Shown here piece after piece: positions 47,251 through 56,207 of a stretch of 64,000 bases of DNA; positions within the stretch are counted from its first letter, which is position 1, and the number at the start of each line of letters is the position of its first letter. The notes under the pieces were generated by a model. That model searched no databases, was not told where the DNA came from, and saw only the letters and a list, made by a program, of their open reading frames with translations. The DNA lies in contig NZ_FZOL01000015.1 in assembly GCF_900188455.1 (NCBI RefSeq), positions 62,001-126,000 of the forward strand, given 5' to 3'. Source of the stretch: Pseudomonas japonica (GTDB lineage Bacteria; Pseudomonadota; Gammaproteobacteria; Pseudomonadales; Pseudomonadaceae). A program made the position numbers and the translations under genes.

Positions 47251-47373
47251 CCTCTGTAGGAGCTGGCTTGCCTGCGAAGGACCGCAGCGCGGTCCCAGAC
47301 CTCACCGCTATCGGGGACCGCTTCGCAGTCCTTCGCAGTGGTTCGTCACACGACAAGCCAGCTCCTACAGAGG
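47251..47373. repeat. Paired REP palindrome, overlapping the patatin stop codon
   Basis: Left element 47251-47296 (CCTCTGTAGGAGCTGGCTTG core) and right element 47313-47373 (type A core GTGGTTCGTCACACGACAAG joined to CCAGCTCCTACAGAGG). The two outer 16 bases are reverse complements. The right end overlaps the last codons and TAG of the leftward patatin gene (47365-47367), so the repeat defines the end of that gene. Confidence 0.88.
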
Positions 47374-48540
47374 GCTGCCGTGCCCCCCCGGCAGGCCGAG
47401 GAAGCTGCGCAGTTGGGCACTCTTGGCCAGGGCATCACGGCGGCCAAGCTCGATCAGTTCGCTGCAATACCCCGCCTCGAACAGCAGATAGCTGAGCACC
47501 CCCGCCCCGCTTGTCTTGGTCGCCCCCGGCCCGCGCAGGAACAGGCGCAATGCCGCCGGCAACTCACGCCGGTGGCGCGCGGCGATTTCATCCAGCGGCT
47601 GGCTCGGCGCGACTACCAGCACCTCCACCGGCGCCAGGCCGAGGCGCTGAGGATGAGTCTGCGCCGGCAGCAGATGACTCAGGTGATTGAGGCGCTGGAG
47701 CAGTTCGAGGTCGTCTTCCAGGCTGTCGATGAAGGTGCTGTTGAGCAGATGTCCGCCGATCTGCGCCAGGCTCGGCGGCTGGCCGCTGTAGACCCGCGCC
47801 TGCGGCATGCTGTCCGAAGGGCCGCGCGGGTTGCCGCTGACCCCCACCACGAGGATGCGGTTGGCGCCCAGGTGCAGCGCCGGACTGATCGGCGCCGACT
47901 GACGCACCGCACCGTCGCCGTAGTATTCGTGGCCGAGCTTGATCGGCGCGAACAGCAGCGGAATCGCCGAACTGGCCAGCAGGTGCTCGATGCTCAGGCG
48001 CGTCGGCAGGCCAATGCGCCGATGACGCAGCCAGGGATCGATGGCGCCACGGCCCTGATAGAAGGTCACCGCCTGGCCGGATTCGTAGCCGAACGCGGTC
48101 ACCGCTACCGCGCGCAGGTGGCGCTGCTCGATGGCCTGGCCGATGCCACCGAGATCCAGATGCTCGGTGAGCAGGCCACGCAAGGGCGAGCTGTCCAGCA
48201 GCGCCACCGGTACCTGCCGGCCCAGGCCGAGCAGGCTGTGGCCGACGAAACGGCTGGCCTGGCGCACGACCCCGGGCCAGTCGCTGCGCAGCACCTGGTG
48301 GCTGCGGAAACCCTGCCAGAAACTAGTCAGGCGCCGGATCGCCTCGGCGAAATGCAGGGCACCGCTGGCCAGGGTGACCGCGTTGATCGCTCCGGCCGAC
48401 GTGCCGACGATCACCGGAAAGGGGTTGGCCGCACCTTGCGGCAGCAGGTCGGCGATACCCGCCAGGACCCCGACCTGATAGGCGGCACGGGCACCGCCTC
48501 CGGAAAGGATCAGGCCGGTGACCGGTTCTGCTGCTGCCAT
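47365..48540 (-). CDS. Patatin-like phospholipase
   Basis: A 391-residue protein starting MAAAEPVTGLILSGGGARAAYQ. The glycine-rich oxyanion motif (SGGGARAAY), the nucleophile Ser48 in GTSAG and Asp209 in DGA form the patatin catalytic dyad, giving probable phospholipase A or acyl hydrolase activity. No signal peptide is seen. The ATG at 48540 was chosen from the family start. The C-terminal residues and stop codon lie within a REP element. It is downstream of the lipid A acyltransferase in the same direction (26-bp gap), so the two may form an operon. Confidence 0.9.
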   Translation of the reverse strand: MAAAEPVTGLILSGGGARAAYQVGVLAGIADLLPQGAANPFPVIVGTSAGAINAVTLASGALHFAEAIRRLTSFWQGFRSHQVLRSDWPGVVRQASRFVGHSLLGLGRQVPVALLDSSPLRGLLTEHLDLGGIGQAIEQRHLRAVAVTAFGYESGQAVTFYQGRGAIDPWLRHRRIGLPTRLSIEHLLASSAIPLLFAPIKLGHEYYGDGAVRQSAPISPALHLGANRILVVGVSGNPRGPSDSMPQARVYSGQPPSLAQIGGHLLNSTFIDSLEDDLELLQRLNHLSHLLPAQTHPQRLGLAPVEVLVVAPSQPLDEIAARHRRELPAALRLFLRGPGATKTSGAGVLSYLLFEAGYCSELIELGRRDALAKSAQLRSFLGLPGGHGSPL

Positions 48541-48566
48541 GCGCGTACTCCCTGGAATGAAGATGA

Positions 48567-49493
48567 TTACCGCGTGTACAGCTTCGGTTCTCCGGGCGGA
48601 CGCGACTTGAAGCGCCGGTGCGCCCACAGGTACTGCTCGGGGCATTCGCGCAGCGCCTGCTCGATCCACTGATTGATGCGCAGGCAGTCGGCTTCCTCGG
48701 TTTCCCCCGGGAAGTCCTGCAGCGGCGGATGGATCACCAGGCGATAACCACTGCCGTCGGCCAGGCGCTCCTGGGTGAAGGGAATCACCCGCGCCTTGCC
48801 CAGGCGGGCGAATTTGGTGGTGGCGGTGACCGTCGCCGCCTGGATGCCGAACAGCGGCACGAACAGGCTCTGCTTGGCGCCGTAGTCCTGATCCGGCGCA
48901 TACCAGATGGCGCGCCCGGCACGCAGCAGCTTGAGCATGCCGCGCACGTCCTCGCGCTCCACCGCCAGCGAATCGAGGTTGTGGCGCTCGCGACCGCGGC
49001 GCTGAACCCAGTCGAACAACGCGTTCTTGTGCTCGCGGTACATGCCGTCGATGGTGTGTTCCTGGCCGAGCAGCGCGGCACCGATCTCCAGTGTGGTGAA
49101 GTGCAGGGCCATCAAGATGGCACCCTGGCCATCACGTTGCGCCGCCTGCAGGTGCTCCAGTCCTTCGATGTGCGCCAGGCGCGCCAGGCGGGCCTTGGGC
49201 CACCACCAGCTCATGGCCATTTCGAAGAAGGCAATGCCGGTGGAAGCGAAGTTTTCCTTGAGCAGGCGGGTCCGCTCGACGGACGGCAGTTCGGGGAAAC
49301 ACAGTTCCAGGTTGCGCGCCGCGATCGCCCTGCGGGCTCCAGCCACGCGGTACATCAGCGCACCGAGGACACGGCCGAGCCCCAGCAAAACCGGGTACGG
49401 CAGCTGCACGATCAGCCAGAGCAGGCCGAGCCCCAGCCACAGCGGCCAGAAACGCGGGTGCAGGAAATAAGGACGAAAACGCGGGCGATCCAT
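48567..49493 (-). CDS. Lipid A lauroyl/myristoyl acyltransferase (LpxL/HtrB family)
   Basis: A 308-residue inner membrane enzyme. An N-terminal membrane helix (WPLWLGLGLLWLIVQLPYPVLLGLG) is followed by the acyltransferase domain with the HxxxxE motif in ALHFTTLEIGA near residue 130, and APDQDYG and ATTKFARLG further on. It transfers a secondary acyl chain to lipid A. P. aeruginosa has two such HtrB proteins, one next to minC as here (established knowledge). Acyl-chain specificity cannot be read from sequence. It is divergent from minC. Confidence 0.92.
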   Translation of the reverse strand: MDRPRFRPYFLHPRFWPLWLGLGLLWLIVQLPYPVLLGLGRVLGALMYRVAGARRAIAARNLELCFPELPSVERTRLLKENFASTGIAFFEMAMSWWWPKARLARLAHIEGLEHLQAAQRDGQGAILMALHFTTLEIGAALLGQEHTIDGMYREHKNALFDWVQRRGRERHNLDSLAVEREDVRGMLKLLRAGRAIWYAPDQDYGAKQSLFVPLFGIQAATVTATTKFARLGKARVIPFTQERLADGSGYRLVIHPPLQDFPGETEEADCLRINQWIEQALRECPEQYLWAHRRFKSRPPGEPKLYTR

Positions 49494-49614
49494 TCAAGAT
49501 TCCGGAAAGAAAAAGGCCGGGCATTCTACAACGGTTCGGCGCGGGTTGCGGCTAACCGGCGTTCTCGTTATAAGTCTGGGCACTTTTCGCAACAAAGCCG
49601 CCTCGACCCAGACC

Positions 49615-50373
49615 ATGAGCCAAAGCCAGACGCCAGACCAAGCCCCCGTGTTCCAGCTCAAGGGCAGCATGCTCGCCATCACCGTGCTGGAGCTTGCCCG
49701 GAACGATCTCGAAGGACTCGACAGGCAACTGGCGGCCAAGGTGGCCCAGGCGCCGAACTTCTTCAGCAACACGCCTCTGGTGCTGGCGCTGGACAAGCTG
49801 CCGGTCGGCGAAGGCTCGGTCGATCTGCCGGGCATGATGCGTGTCTGCCGCCAGCACGGCCTGCGCACCCTGGCGATCCGCGCCAGCCGCATCGAGGACA
49901 TCGCCGCCGCCATCGCCATCGACCTGCCGGTGCTGCCCCCATCCGGCGCCCGCGAGCGGCCGGTGGACCCGGTGGAAATCGAGCCGGTGAAAAAGCCCGA
50001 ACCCGCCCCCGCGCCACCGCCTCCGCCGCCTGAGCCAACGGTGCGGCCAACGAAGATCATCACCTCGCCTGTGCGTGGCGGCCAACAGATCTATGCTCAA
50101 GGTGGCGATCTGGTAGTAGTGTCCGCGGTCAGTCCGGGCGCGGAACTTCTCGCCGATGGCAATATCCATGTGTACGGGCCAATGCGCGGACGCGCCCTCG
50201 CCGGCATAAAAGGCAATACCAGGGCGCGGATCTTCTGCCAGCAGATGACCGCCGAACTGGTGTCGATCGCCGGGCAGTACAAGGTCTCCGAAGACCTGCG
50301 CCGCGATCCGCTGTGGGGTGCCGGGGTGCAGGTCAGCCTGTCCGGTGACGTGTTGAACATCACCCGCCTTTAA
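49615..50373 (+). CDS. minC: Septum site-determining protein MinC
   Basis: A 252-residue inhibitor of FtsZ ring assembly. The N-terminal domain (VFQLKGSMLAITVLEL) contacts FtsZ; a proline-rich linker (APAPPPPPPEP, about residues 130-145) is longer than in E. coli; the C-terminal beta-helix (SPVRGGQQIYAQGGDLVVV, GPMRGRALAG) binds MinD. The start MSQSQTPDQ was chosen from the family length. minD and minE follow in the same direction. Confidence 0.96.
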   Translation: MSQSQTPDQAPVFQLKGSMLAITVLELARNDLEGLDRQLAAKVAQAPNFFSNTPLVLALDKLPVGEGSVDLPGMMRVCRQHGLRTLAIRASRIEDIAAAIAIDLPVLPPSGARERPVDPVEIEPVKKPEPAPAPPPPPPEPTVRPTKIITSPVRGGQQIYAQGGDLVVVSAVSPGAELLADGNIHVYGPMRGRALAGIKGNTRARIFCQQMTAELVSIAGQYKVSEDLRRDPLWGAGVQVSLSGDVLNITRL

Positions 50374-50476
50374 CGGATACTGCCGCCATTTTCCGCGCAA
50401 CTTAGTCAGTTAGTTGCCGTTTTTTGCATTTTTGGGACCACGCGTCCATTTTCATCATTTTTAGGGGTGATACACC

Positions 50477-51289
50477 TTGGCCAAGATTCTCGTGGTTACT
50501 TCCGGCAAGGGTGGTGTGGGCAAGACCACCACCAGTGCCGCCATCGGTACCGGACTCGCGCTGCGCGGGCACAAGACTGTCATCGTCGACTTCGACGTCG
50601 GCCTGCGTAACCTCGACCTGATCATGGGCTGCGAACGCCGCGTGGTGTACGACTTCGTCAACGTGGTCAACAACGAAGCTAACCTGCAGCAGGCCCTGAT
50701 CAAGGACAAGCGCCTGGAGAACCTGTACGTGCTGGCCGCCAGCCAGACCCGCGACAAGGACGCCCTGACCCAGGAAGGCGTCGAGCGCGTGCTGATGGAA
50801 CTGAAGAAAGACTTCGAATTCGTGGTCTGCGACTCCCCGGCCGGTATCGAGAAAGGCGCGCACCTGGCGATGTACTTCGCCGACGAAGCCATCGTCGTGA
50901 CCAACCCGGAAGTCTCCTCGGTTCGCGACTCCGACCGCATGCTCGGCCTGCTGGCCAGCAAGTCGCGCCGCGCCGAGCAGAACGAAGACCCGATCAAGGA
51001 ACACCTGCTGATCACCCGTTACCACCCCGAGCGCGTAAGCAAGGGCGAGATGCTCGGCGTCGACGACGTCAAGGAAATCCTCTCGATCGCGCTGCTGGGT
51101 GTCATTCCCGAATCCCAGGCGGTACTCAAGGCTTCCAACCAGGGCGTTCCGGTCATCCTCGACGACCAGAGCGATGCCGGCCAGGCGTACAGCGACACCG
51201 TCGACCGCCTGCTGGGCAAGACCGTGGACCTGCGGTTCATCGACGCACAGAAGAAGGGATTCTTCGAGCGCCTGTTTGGAGGCAATTGA
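50477..51289 (+). CDS. minD: Septum site-determining ATPase MinD
   Basis: A 270-residue deviant Walker ATPase. The N-terminus AKILVVTSGKGGVGKTTTSAAIG has the signature KGGVGKTT motif, and the C-terminal amphipathic membrane-targeting helix (AQKKGFFERLFGGN) is intact. The start codon is TTG with AGGGGTGA eight bases upstream; there is no ATG or GTG that would give a full family N-terminus. MinD recruits MinC to the membrane and is displaced by MinE, the next gene (3-bp gap). Confidence 0.97.
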   Translation: MAKILVVTSGKGGVGKTTTSAAIGTGLALRGHKTVIVDFDVGLRNLDLIMGCERRVVYDFVNVVNNEANLQQALIKDKRLENLYVLAASQTRDKDALTQEGVERVLMELKKDFEFVVCDSPAGIEKGAHLAMYFADEAIVVTNPEVSSVRDSDRMLGLLASKSRRAEQNEDPIKEHLLITRYHPERVSKGEMLGVDDVKEILSIALLGVIPESQAVLKASNQGVPVILDDQSDAGQAYSDTVDRLLGKTVDLRFIDAQKKGFFERLFGGN

Positions 51290-51292
51290 CCC

Positions 51293-51547
51293 ATGAACCT
51301 TTTTGACTTCTTTCGTGCCAGCAAAAAACAGAGTTCCGCGTCGGTTGCGAAAGAGCGTCTACAGATCATCGTGGCGCACGAGCGCGGACAACGCAGCACC
51401 CCGGACTACCTGCCGGCCCTGCAGCAGGAGCTGCTGGAAGTGATCCGCAAGTACGTCAACATCGGCAACGATGACGTGCAGGTGGCGCTGGAGAACCAGG
51501 GCAGTTGCTCGATTCTCGAACTCAACATCACCCTGCCCGACCGCTGA
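51293..51547 (+). CDS. minE: Cell division topological specificity factor MinE
   Basis: An 84-residue protein. MNLFDFFRASKKQSSASVAKERLQIIVAHER contains the membrane-targeting sequence and the MinD-activating helix; the rest is the dimerisation domain (YLPALQQELLEVIRKYVNIGNDDVQVAL). Length and sequence match the family. It follows minD by three bases with GGAGG in the minD end as ribosome binding site. Confidence 0.97.
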   Translation: MNLFDFFRASKKQSSASVAKERLQIIVAHERGQRSTPDYLPALQQELLEVIRKYVNIGNDDVQVALENQGSCSILELNITLPDR

Positions 51548-51642
51548 TCGGCGTCTTCGGGTAACCGCCACGGCGACGGCCGGGCCCAGGCTGCAAAGCT
51601 TCGGGTTCGACCGTCGCCGTTGGCATTTCAAGAGAACACGCA

Positions 51643-52278
51643 ATGCCGCTGTCCAACGTTCACATCCTGCACGAGGATGACGCCATCCTGGTGGTCAACA
51701 AACCGACCCTGCTGCTCTCCGTGCCCGGCCGGGCCGAAGACAACAAGGACTGTCTGATCACCCGCCTGCAGGAAAACGGCTATCCCGATGCCCTGATCGT
51801 CCATCGCCTGGACTGGGAAACCTCGGGGATCATTCTTCTCGCCCGCAATGCCGACAGCCACCGAGAACTGTCGCGGCAGTTCCACGACCGCGAGACCGAG
51901 AAGGCCTACACCGCGCTGTGCTGGGGCCAACCGACGCTCGACAGCGGCAGCATCGACCTGCCCCTGCGCTACGACCCGCCGACCAAGCCGCGGCATGTGG
52001 TCGATCACGAACAGGGCAAGCATGCGCTGACCTTCTGGCGCATCGTCGAGCGCTGCGGCGATCACTGCCGTGTCGAGCTGACGCCGATCACCGGGCGCTC
52101 GCACCAGTTGCGCGTGCACATGCTGTCGATCGGGCACCCGCTGCTGGGGGATCGGCTATACGCCAATCCGGAGGCGCTGGCAGCCCATGAGCGGCTGTGC
52201 CTGCATGCCTCGATGCTGAGCTTCACCCATCCGGTGACGGGCGAGCGCCTGAAGTTCGAGTGCCCGGCGCCGTTCTGA
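51643..52278 (+). CDS. rluA: RNA pseudouridine synthase RluA
   Basis: A 211-residue pseudouridine synthase with the catalytic aspartate in IVHRLDWETSGIILLA near residue 50 and the ITGRSHQLRVHMLSIGHPLLGD motif near 145. Length and the lack of an S4 domain fit the RluA subgroup, which modifies 23S rRNA U746 and tRNA U32 in E. coli; target here is inferred. It follows minE by 95 bp and precedes a REP pair. Confidence 0.88.
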   Translation: MPLSNVHILHEDDAILVVNKPTLLLSVPGRAEDNKDCLITRLQENGYPDALIVHRLDWETSGIILLARNADSHRELSRQFHDRETEKAYTALCWGQPTLDSGSIDLPLRYDPPTKPRHVVDHEQGKHALTFWRIVERCGDHCRVELTPITGRSHQLRVHMLSIGHPLLGDRLYANPEALAAHERLCLHASMLSFTHPVTGERLKFECPAPF

Positions 52279-52295
52279 TCCGGAACCGTGGCGCC

Positions 52296-52374
52296 CCTAT
52301 CGCGGGCAACGCCCGCTCCCACAGGGACTCCATGCACCACAGAACCGGTGGGAGTGGGCGTTGCCCGCGATAGG
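52296..52374. repeat. Paired REP palindrome (type C)
   Basis: Left 52296-52322 and right 52348-52374 are near-perfect reverse complements built on CCTATCGCGGGCAACGCCCG followed by CTCCCAC. The core (GCGGGCAACGCCCGCTCCCAC) is a different subtype from the type A pairs. It lies between rluA and the aminopeptidase gene. Confidence 0.88.
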
Positions 52375-52441
52375 CTCAACACGGTGCCAAAGCCGTACGC
52401 ATCTGCGCTAAACTCGCGCCCACTGCTGTCTGGAGTGACCT

Positions 52442-53731
52442 ATGCGCGACGCCCTGAACCACGGCCTGATTGAATTCCTCAAAGCCTCCCCCACGCCCTT
52501 CCACGCCACCGCGAGCCTCGCCAAGCGCCTCGAAGCCGCCGGCTACCAGCGCCTGGACGAGCGCGACAGCTGGGCCACGGTGCCCGGTGGCCGCTACTAC
52601 CTGACCCGCAACGACTCCTCGATCATCGCCATCAAGCTCGGCCGCCATTCGCCGCTGCTCGATGGCATTCGCCTGGTCGGCGCCCACACCGACAGCCCGT
52701 GCCTGCGGGTCAAGCCGCAGCCCGAGCTGCAACGCCACGGTTTCTGGCAACTGGGTGTGGAAGTCTACGGCGGCGCCCTGCTCGCCCCCTGGTTCGACCG
52801 CGACCTGTCCCTGGCCGGGCGTGTCACCTTCCGCCGCGACGGCAAGGTGGAAAGCGCGTTGGTGGACTTCAAGCTGCCGATCGCGGTGATCCCCAACCTG
52901 GCGATCCACCTCAACCGTAGCGCCAACGAAGGCTGGGCGATCAACCCGCAGACCGAACTGCCACCGATCCTGGCCCAGGTCGCCGGTGACGAGCGCGTCG
53001 ACTTCCGCGCCCTGCTCACCGAGCAACTGGCCCGCGAGCACGGCCTCAACGCCGACGTGGTGCTGGATTACGAACTGAGTTTCTACGATACCCAGGACGC
53101 CGCCCTGATCGGCCTGCACGGCGAATTCATCGCCGGTGCGCGCCTGGACAACCTGCTGTCCTGCTTCGCCGGCCTGCAGGCATTGCTCAATGCCGACAGC
53201 GACGAGACCTGCGTGCTGGTGTGCAACGACCACGAGGAAGTCGGCTCCTGCTCGGCCTGCGGTGCCGACGGCCCGATGCTGGAGCAGACCCTGCGCCGCC
53301 TGCTGCCGGACGGTGACGAATTCGTCCGCACCATCCAGCGCTCGCTTCTGGTCTCGGCGGACAACGCCCACGGCGTGCACCCCAACTACGCCGACAAGCA
53401 CGACGGCAACCACGGTCCCAAGCTCAACGCCGGCCCGGTGATCAAGGTCAACAACAACCAGCGCTACGCCACCAACAGCGAAACCGCCGGTTTCTTCCGC
53501 CACCTGTGCATGGCCGAGGAAGTCCCGGTGCAGAGCTTCGTGGTGCGCAGCGACATGGGCTGCGGCTCGACCATCGGCCCGATCACCGCCAGCCACCTGG
53601 GCGTGCGCACCGTCGATATCGGCCTGCCGACCTTCGCCATGCACTCGATCCGCGAGCTGTGCGGCAGCCAGGACCTCGCTCATCTGGTCAAGGTACTCAC
53701 CGCCTTCTACCGCACGCGCGAACTGCCCTGA
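52442..53731 (+). CDS. apeB: M18-family aspartyl aminopeptidase-like protein
   Basis: A 429-residue cytosolic metalloaminopeptidase. Metal ligands and catalytic residues are in VGAHTDSPCLRVKP, GARLDNLLSCFAGL, CNDHEEVGS and the C-terminal MHSIRELCG. The N-terminal LIEFLKASPTPFHATASLAKRLEAAGY is characteristic. It should release N-terminal acidic or other residues from peptides; substrate range is inferred. A short TGGAGTGACCT stretch before the ATG provides the ribosome binding site. Confidence 0.92.
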   Translation: MRDALNHGLIEFLKASPTPFHATASLAKRLEAAGYQRLDERDSWATVPGGRYYLTRNDSSIIAIKLGRHSPLLDGIRLVGAHTDSPCLRVKPQPELQRHGFWQLGVEVYGGALLAPWFDRDLSLAGRVTFRRDGKVESALVDFKLPIAVIPNLAIHLNRSANEGWAINPQTELPPILAQVAGDERVDFRALLTEQLAREHGLNADVVLDYELSFYDTQDAALIGLHGEFIAGARLDNLLSCFAGLQALLNADSDETCVLVCNDHEEVGSCSACGADGPMLEQTLRRLLPDGDEFVRTIQRSLLVSADNAHGVHPNYADKHDGNHGPKLNAGPVIKVNNNQRYATNSETAGFFRHLCMAEEVPVQSFVVRSDMGCGSTIGPITASHLGVRTVDIGLPTFAMHSIRELCGSQDLAHLVKVLTAFYRTRELP

Positions 53732-53853
53732 ACCCGGCGCGGGGCGCTCTGCCCCGCCCTTTTCCCCAATCCGTGACACCGATCAAGCCGCTTCGGTCGT
53801 TTTGCGCCTATGCTCTTGCCTGACGTTTCCGAGGAAAAAGAAGGACCGTGCGC

Positions 53854-54018
53854 ATGTCCGCATTTCAATCGATGTTCCTTCCGGTGCTCGCCGGCCTGAT
53901 CCTGCTGACCATCGGTTTCAACAACCGCGAGCGCAACTCCGGGGTGCTGATGATGTGGCTCGGCATGCTGTCGATCCTCGGCATCATGGTGTGGAAGATC
54001 CTGGAAAAACTCGCCTGA
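53854..54018 (+). CDS. 54-residue inner membrane peptide
   Basis: A short gene reading MSAFQSMFLPVLAGLILLTI, then the polar turn GFNNRERNSG, then VLMMWLGMLSILGIMVWKIL and a charged end. Two predicted membrane helices of good length are joined by a polar loop. AAGGA lies 8-13 bases before the ATG; an in-frame GTG two codons earlier is an alternative. It fills the gap between apeB and the MscS-type channel and is read with the latter. I do not recognise its family; the clear ribosome binding site and topology support a real gene. Confidence 0.7.
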   Translation: MSAFQSMFLPVLAGLILLTIGFNNRERNSGVLMMWLGMLSILGIMVWKILEKLA

Positions 54019-54065
54019 GAAATGCTCTACACTGCGCCGATCAAGTGTTCGAGGTCGATCGTCCA

Positions 54066-56207
54066 GTGCCTGCTTTCCTGCGTGTTCTCGCCTTCCTGCT
54101 GCTTCTCTGCGGCACCGCCGCCCAGGCCGCGGGCCTGCCCAGCCTGCTCGGCGGCACCCCGGCACAACCCCAGGCCAGCGAGCCACTGGGCAAGTCCCTC
54201 GACGAAGTCATCACCACCCTGGAAAACGACCAGCAGCGCACGCGCCTGCTGAACGACCTGAAAAAGCTCCGCGACAGCACCCGCAAGGCCCAGCCAGAGC
54301 CCGAACAGGGTGTGCTGGGCCTGATCGGCGGCACCCTCGCCGAGCTGGAAAAGCAGTTCAGCGGCGAGGCCAGTCCGTTCAAGCGCTGGTCCGACGAGAT
54401 GGAACTGGCGCAGATCGAATTGTCCGCGCTCAAGGTGCCGGTGCAGCAGTTGCCGAGCCTGCTGTTCGGCTTCATCGCCATCATCGCGCTGTGGAGCCTG
54501 CTGGCGTACGCGCTGAACTGGGCCGGTCACCGCCTGCGGCTGAAGTTCGGTCTGACCGAGGAACTGCCCCAGCATCCGCGCACCTGGGATCTGGTGCGTT
54601 TCGCCCTGCGCAAGCTCGGCCCCTGGCTGGTGGCGCTGGTGATCACCGTGTACCTGAGCTTCGCCCTGCCGTCTTCGCTGGGCAAATCCATGGCCATGGT
54701 CCTGGCCTATGCGCTGGTGGTCGGCACCTGCTTCTCGGCCATCTGCGTCATCGCCTTTTCCCTGCTCGACGGTCCACATCGCCACCGCGCCCTGCACATC
54801 CTCCGGCACCAGGCTTTCCGCCCGCTGTGGCTGATCGGCAGCTTCGCCGCCTTTGGCGAGGCGATGAACGATCCGCGCCTGTACCTGGCCCTCGGCACCC
54901 ACCTGGCGCATGCCCTGGCGACCCTGGCCAATGTCCTGGCGGCGCTGTCCACCGCGCTGTTCATCCTGCGTTTCCGCCGCCCGATCGCCCACCTGATCCG
55001 CAACCAGCCGCTGGCCCAGCGCCTCAAGCGCCGCGCGCTGAGCGACACCATCGAAGTGCTCGGCAGCTTCTGGTTCCTGCCGGCGCTGGTGCTGGTGGGT
55101 ATTTCCCTGTTCGCCACCTTCGTCTCCGCCGGCGATACCAGCACTGCCCTGCGCCAGTCGCTGATGTGCACGGTGCTGGTGATCCTGTGCATGGTGATCA
55201 ACGGCCTGGTGCGCCGCCAGGCGCTCAAGCCGCGGCGCGCCAACCGGCGCCAGGCGGTGTATGCGGAACGCCTGCGCAGCTTCGGCTACACCCTGGTGCA
55301 CCTGACGATCTGGCTGCTGTTCATCGAACTGGGGCTGCGGGTCTGGGGCTTTTCCCTGATCACCTTCGCCGAGGGCGAGGGGCATGAAGTGGCGATGCGC
55401 CTGGCGGGCCTGGCCGGTACCCTGCTCGTCGCCTGGCTGGTGTGGATCCTCGCCGACACTGCCGTGCACCACGCCCTGACCCGCTCGCGCAAGGGCCTGG
55501 CCAACGCCCGGGCGCAGACCATGATGCCGCTGATCCGCAATGTGCTGTTCGTGGCGATCGCCATCATCGCCCTGATCGTCGCGCTGGCGAACATGGGCAT
55601 GAACGTCACCCCGCTGCTGGCCGGTGCCGGCGTCATCGGCCTGGCCATCGGCTTCGGCGCGCAGTCGCTGGTGGCCGACCTGATCACCGGTCTGTTCATC
55701 ATCATCGAGGACTCCCTGGCCATCGACGACTACGTCGATGTCGGCGGCCACCTGGGCACCGTCGAGGGCCTGACCATCCGTACCGTGCGCCTGCGCGACA
55801 TCGACGGCATCGTCCACACCATCCCGTTCAGCGAGATCAAGAGCATCAAGAACTACTCCCGCGAGTTCGGCTACGCGATCTTCCGCATCGCCATCCCCCA
55901 CAGCATGAACATCGATCAGGCCATCGCCCTGGTTCGGGACGTCGGCCAGAAGATGCGCACCGATCCGTTGCAGCGCCGCAATATCTGGTCGCCGCTGGAG
56001 TTTCAGGGAGTGGAAAGTTTCGAATCCGGCTCGGCGGTACTGCGCGCGCGCTTCAAGACCGCGCCGATCAAGCAGTGGGAAGTCTCCCGCGCATTCAACC
56101 TGGCGCTCAAGCGCCAGCTCGACGAGGCCGGCCTGGACCTCGCCACGCCACGCCTTTCGGTGCAGGTGCTGACCTCCGCGGACGGCAGCGGCACCGCGAA
56201 GGACTAA
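54066..56207 (+). CDS. MscS-family mechanosensitive channel (YbiO-like)
   Basis: A 713-residue protein from GTG 54066, giving a signal peptide (MPAFLRVLAFLLLLCGTAAQAAG). A periplasmic coiled-coil-like region (about 30-120) is followed by many membrane helices and the MscS pore domain, with MNVTPLLAGAGVIGLAIGFGAQSLVADLITG near residue 510 and the beta domain (DYVDVGGHLGTVEGLTIRTVRLRD). The size matches YbiO of E. coli (741). It relieves osmotic downshock by inference. Its 3' end overlaps the convergent GntR gene by 4 bp. The start is uncertain; a GTG 21 bases upstream is in frame. Confidence 0.88.
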   Translation: MPAFLRVLAFLLLLCGTAAQAAGLPSLLGGTPAQPQASEPLGKSLDEVITTLENDQQRTRLLNDLKKLRDSTRKAQPEPEQGVLGLIGGTLAELEKQFSGEASPFKRWSDEMELAQIELSALKVPVQQLPSLLFGFIAIIALWSLLAYALNWAGHRLRLKFGLTEELPQHPRTWDLVRFALRKLGPWLVALVITVYLSFALPSSLGKSMAMVLAYALVVGTCFSAICVIAFSLLDGPHRHRALHILRHQAFRPLWLIGSFAAFGEAMNDPRLYLALGTHLAHALATLANVLAALSTALFILRFRRPIAHLIRNQPLAQRLKRRALSDTIEVLGSFWFLPALVLVGISLFATFVSAGDTSTALRQSLMCTVLVILCMVINGLVRRQALKPRRANRRQAVYAERLRSFGYTLVHLTIWLLFIELGLRVWGFSLITFAEGEGHEVAMRLAGLAGTLLVAWLVWILADTAVHHALTRSRKGLANARAQTMMPLIRNVLFVAIAIIALIVALANMGMNVTPLLAGAGVIGLAIGFGAQSLVADLITGLFIIIEDSLAIDDYVDVGGHLGTVEGLTIRTVRLRDIDGIVHTIPFSEIKSIKNYSREFGYAIFRIAIPHSMNIDQAIALVRDVGQKMRTDPLQRRNIWSPLEFQGVESFESGSAVLRARFKTAPIKQWEVSRAFNLALKRQLDEAGLDLATPRLSVQVLTSADGSGTAKD

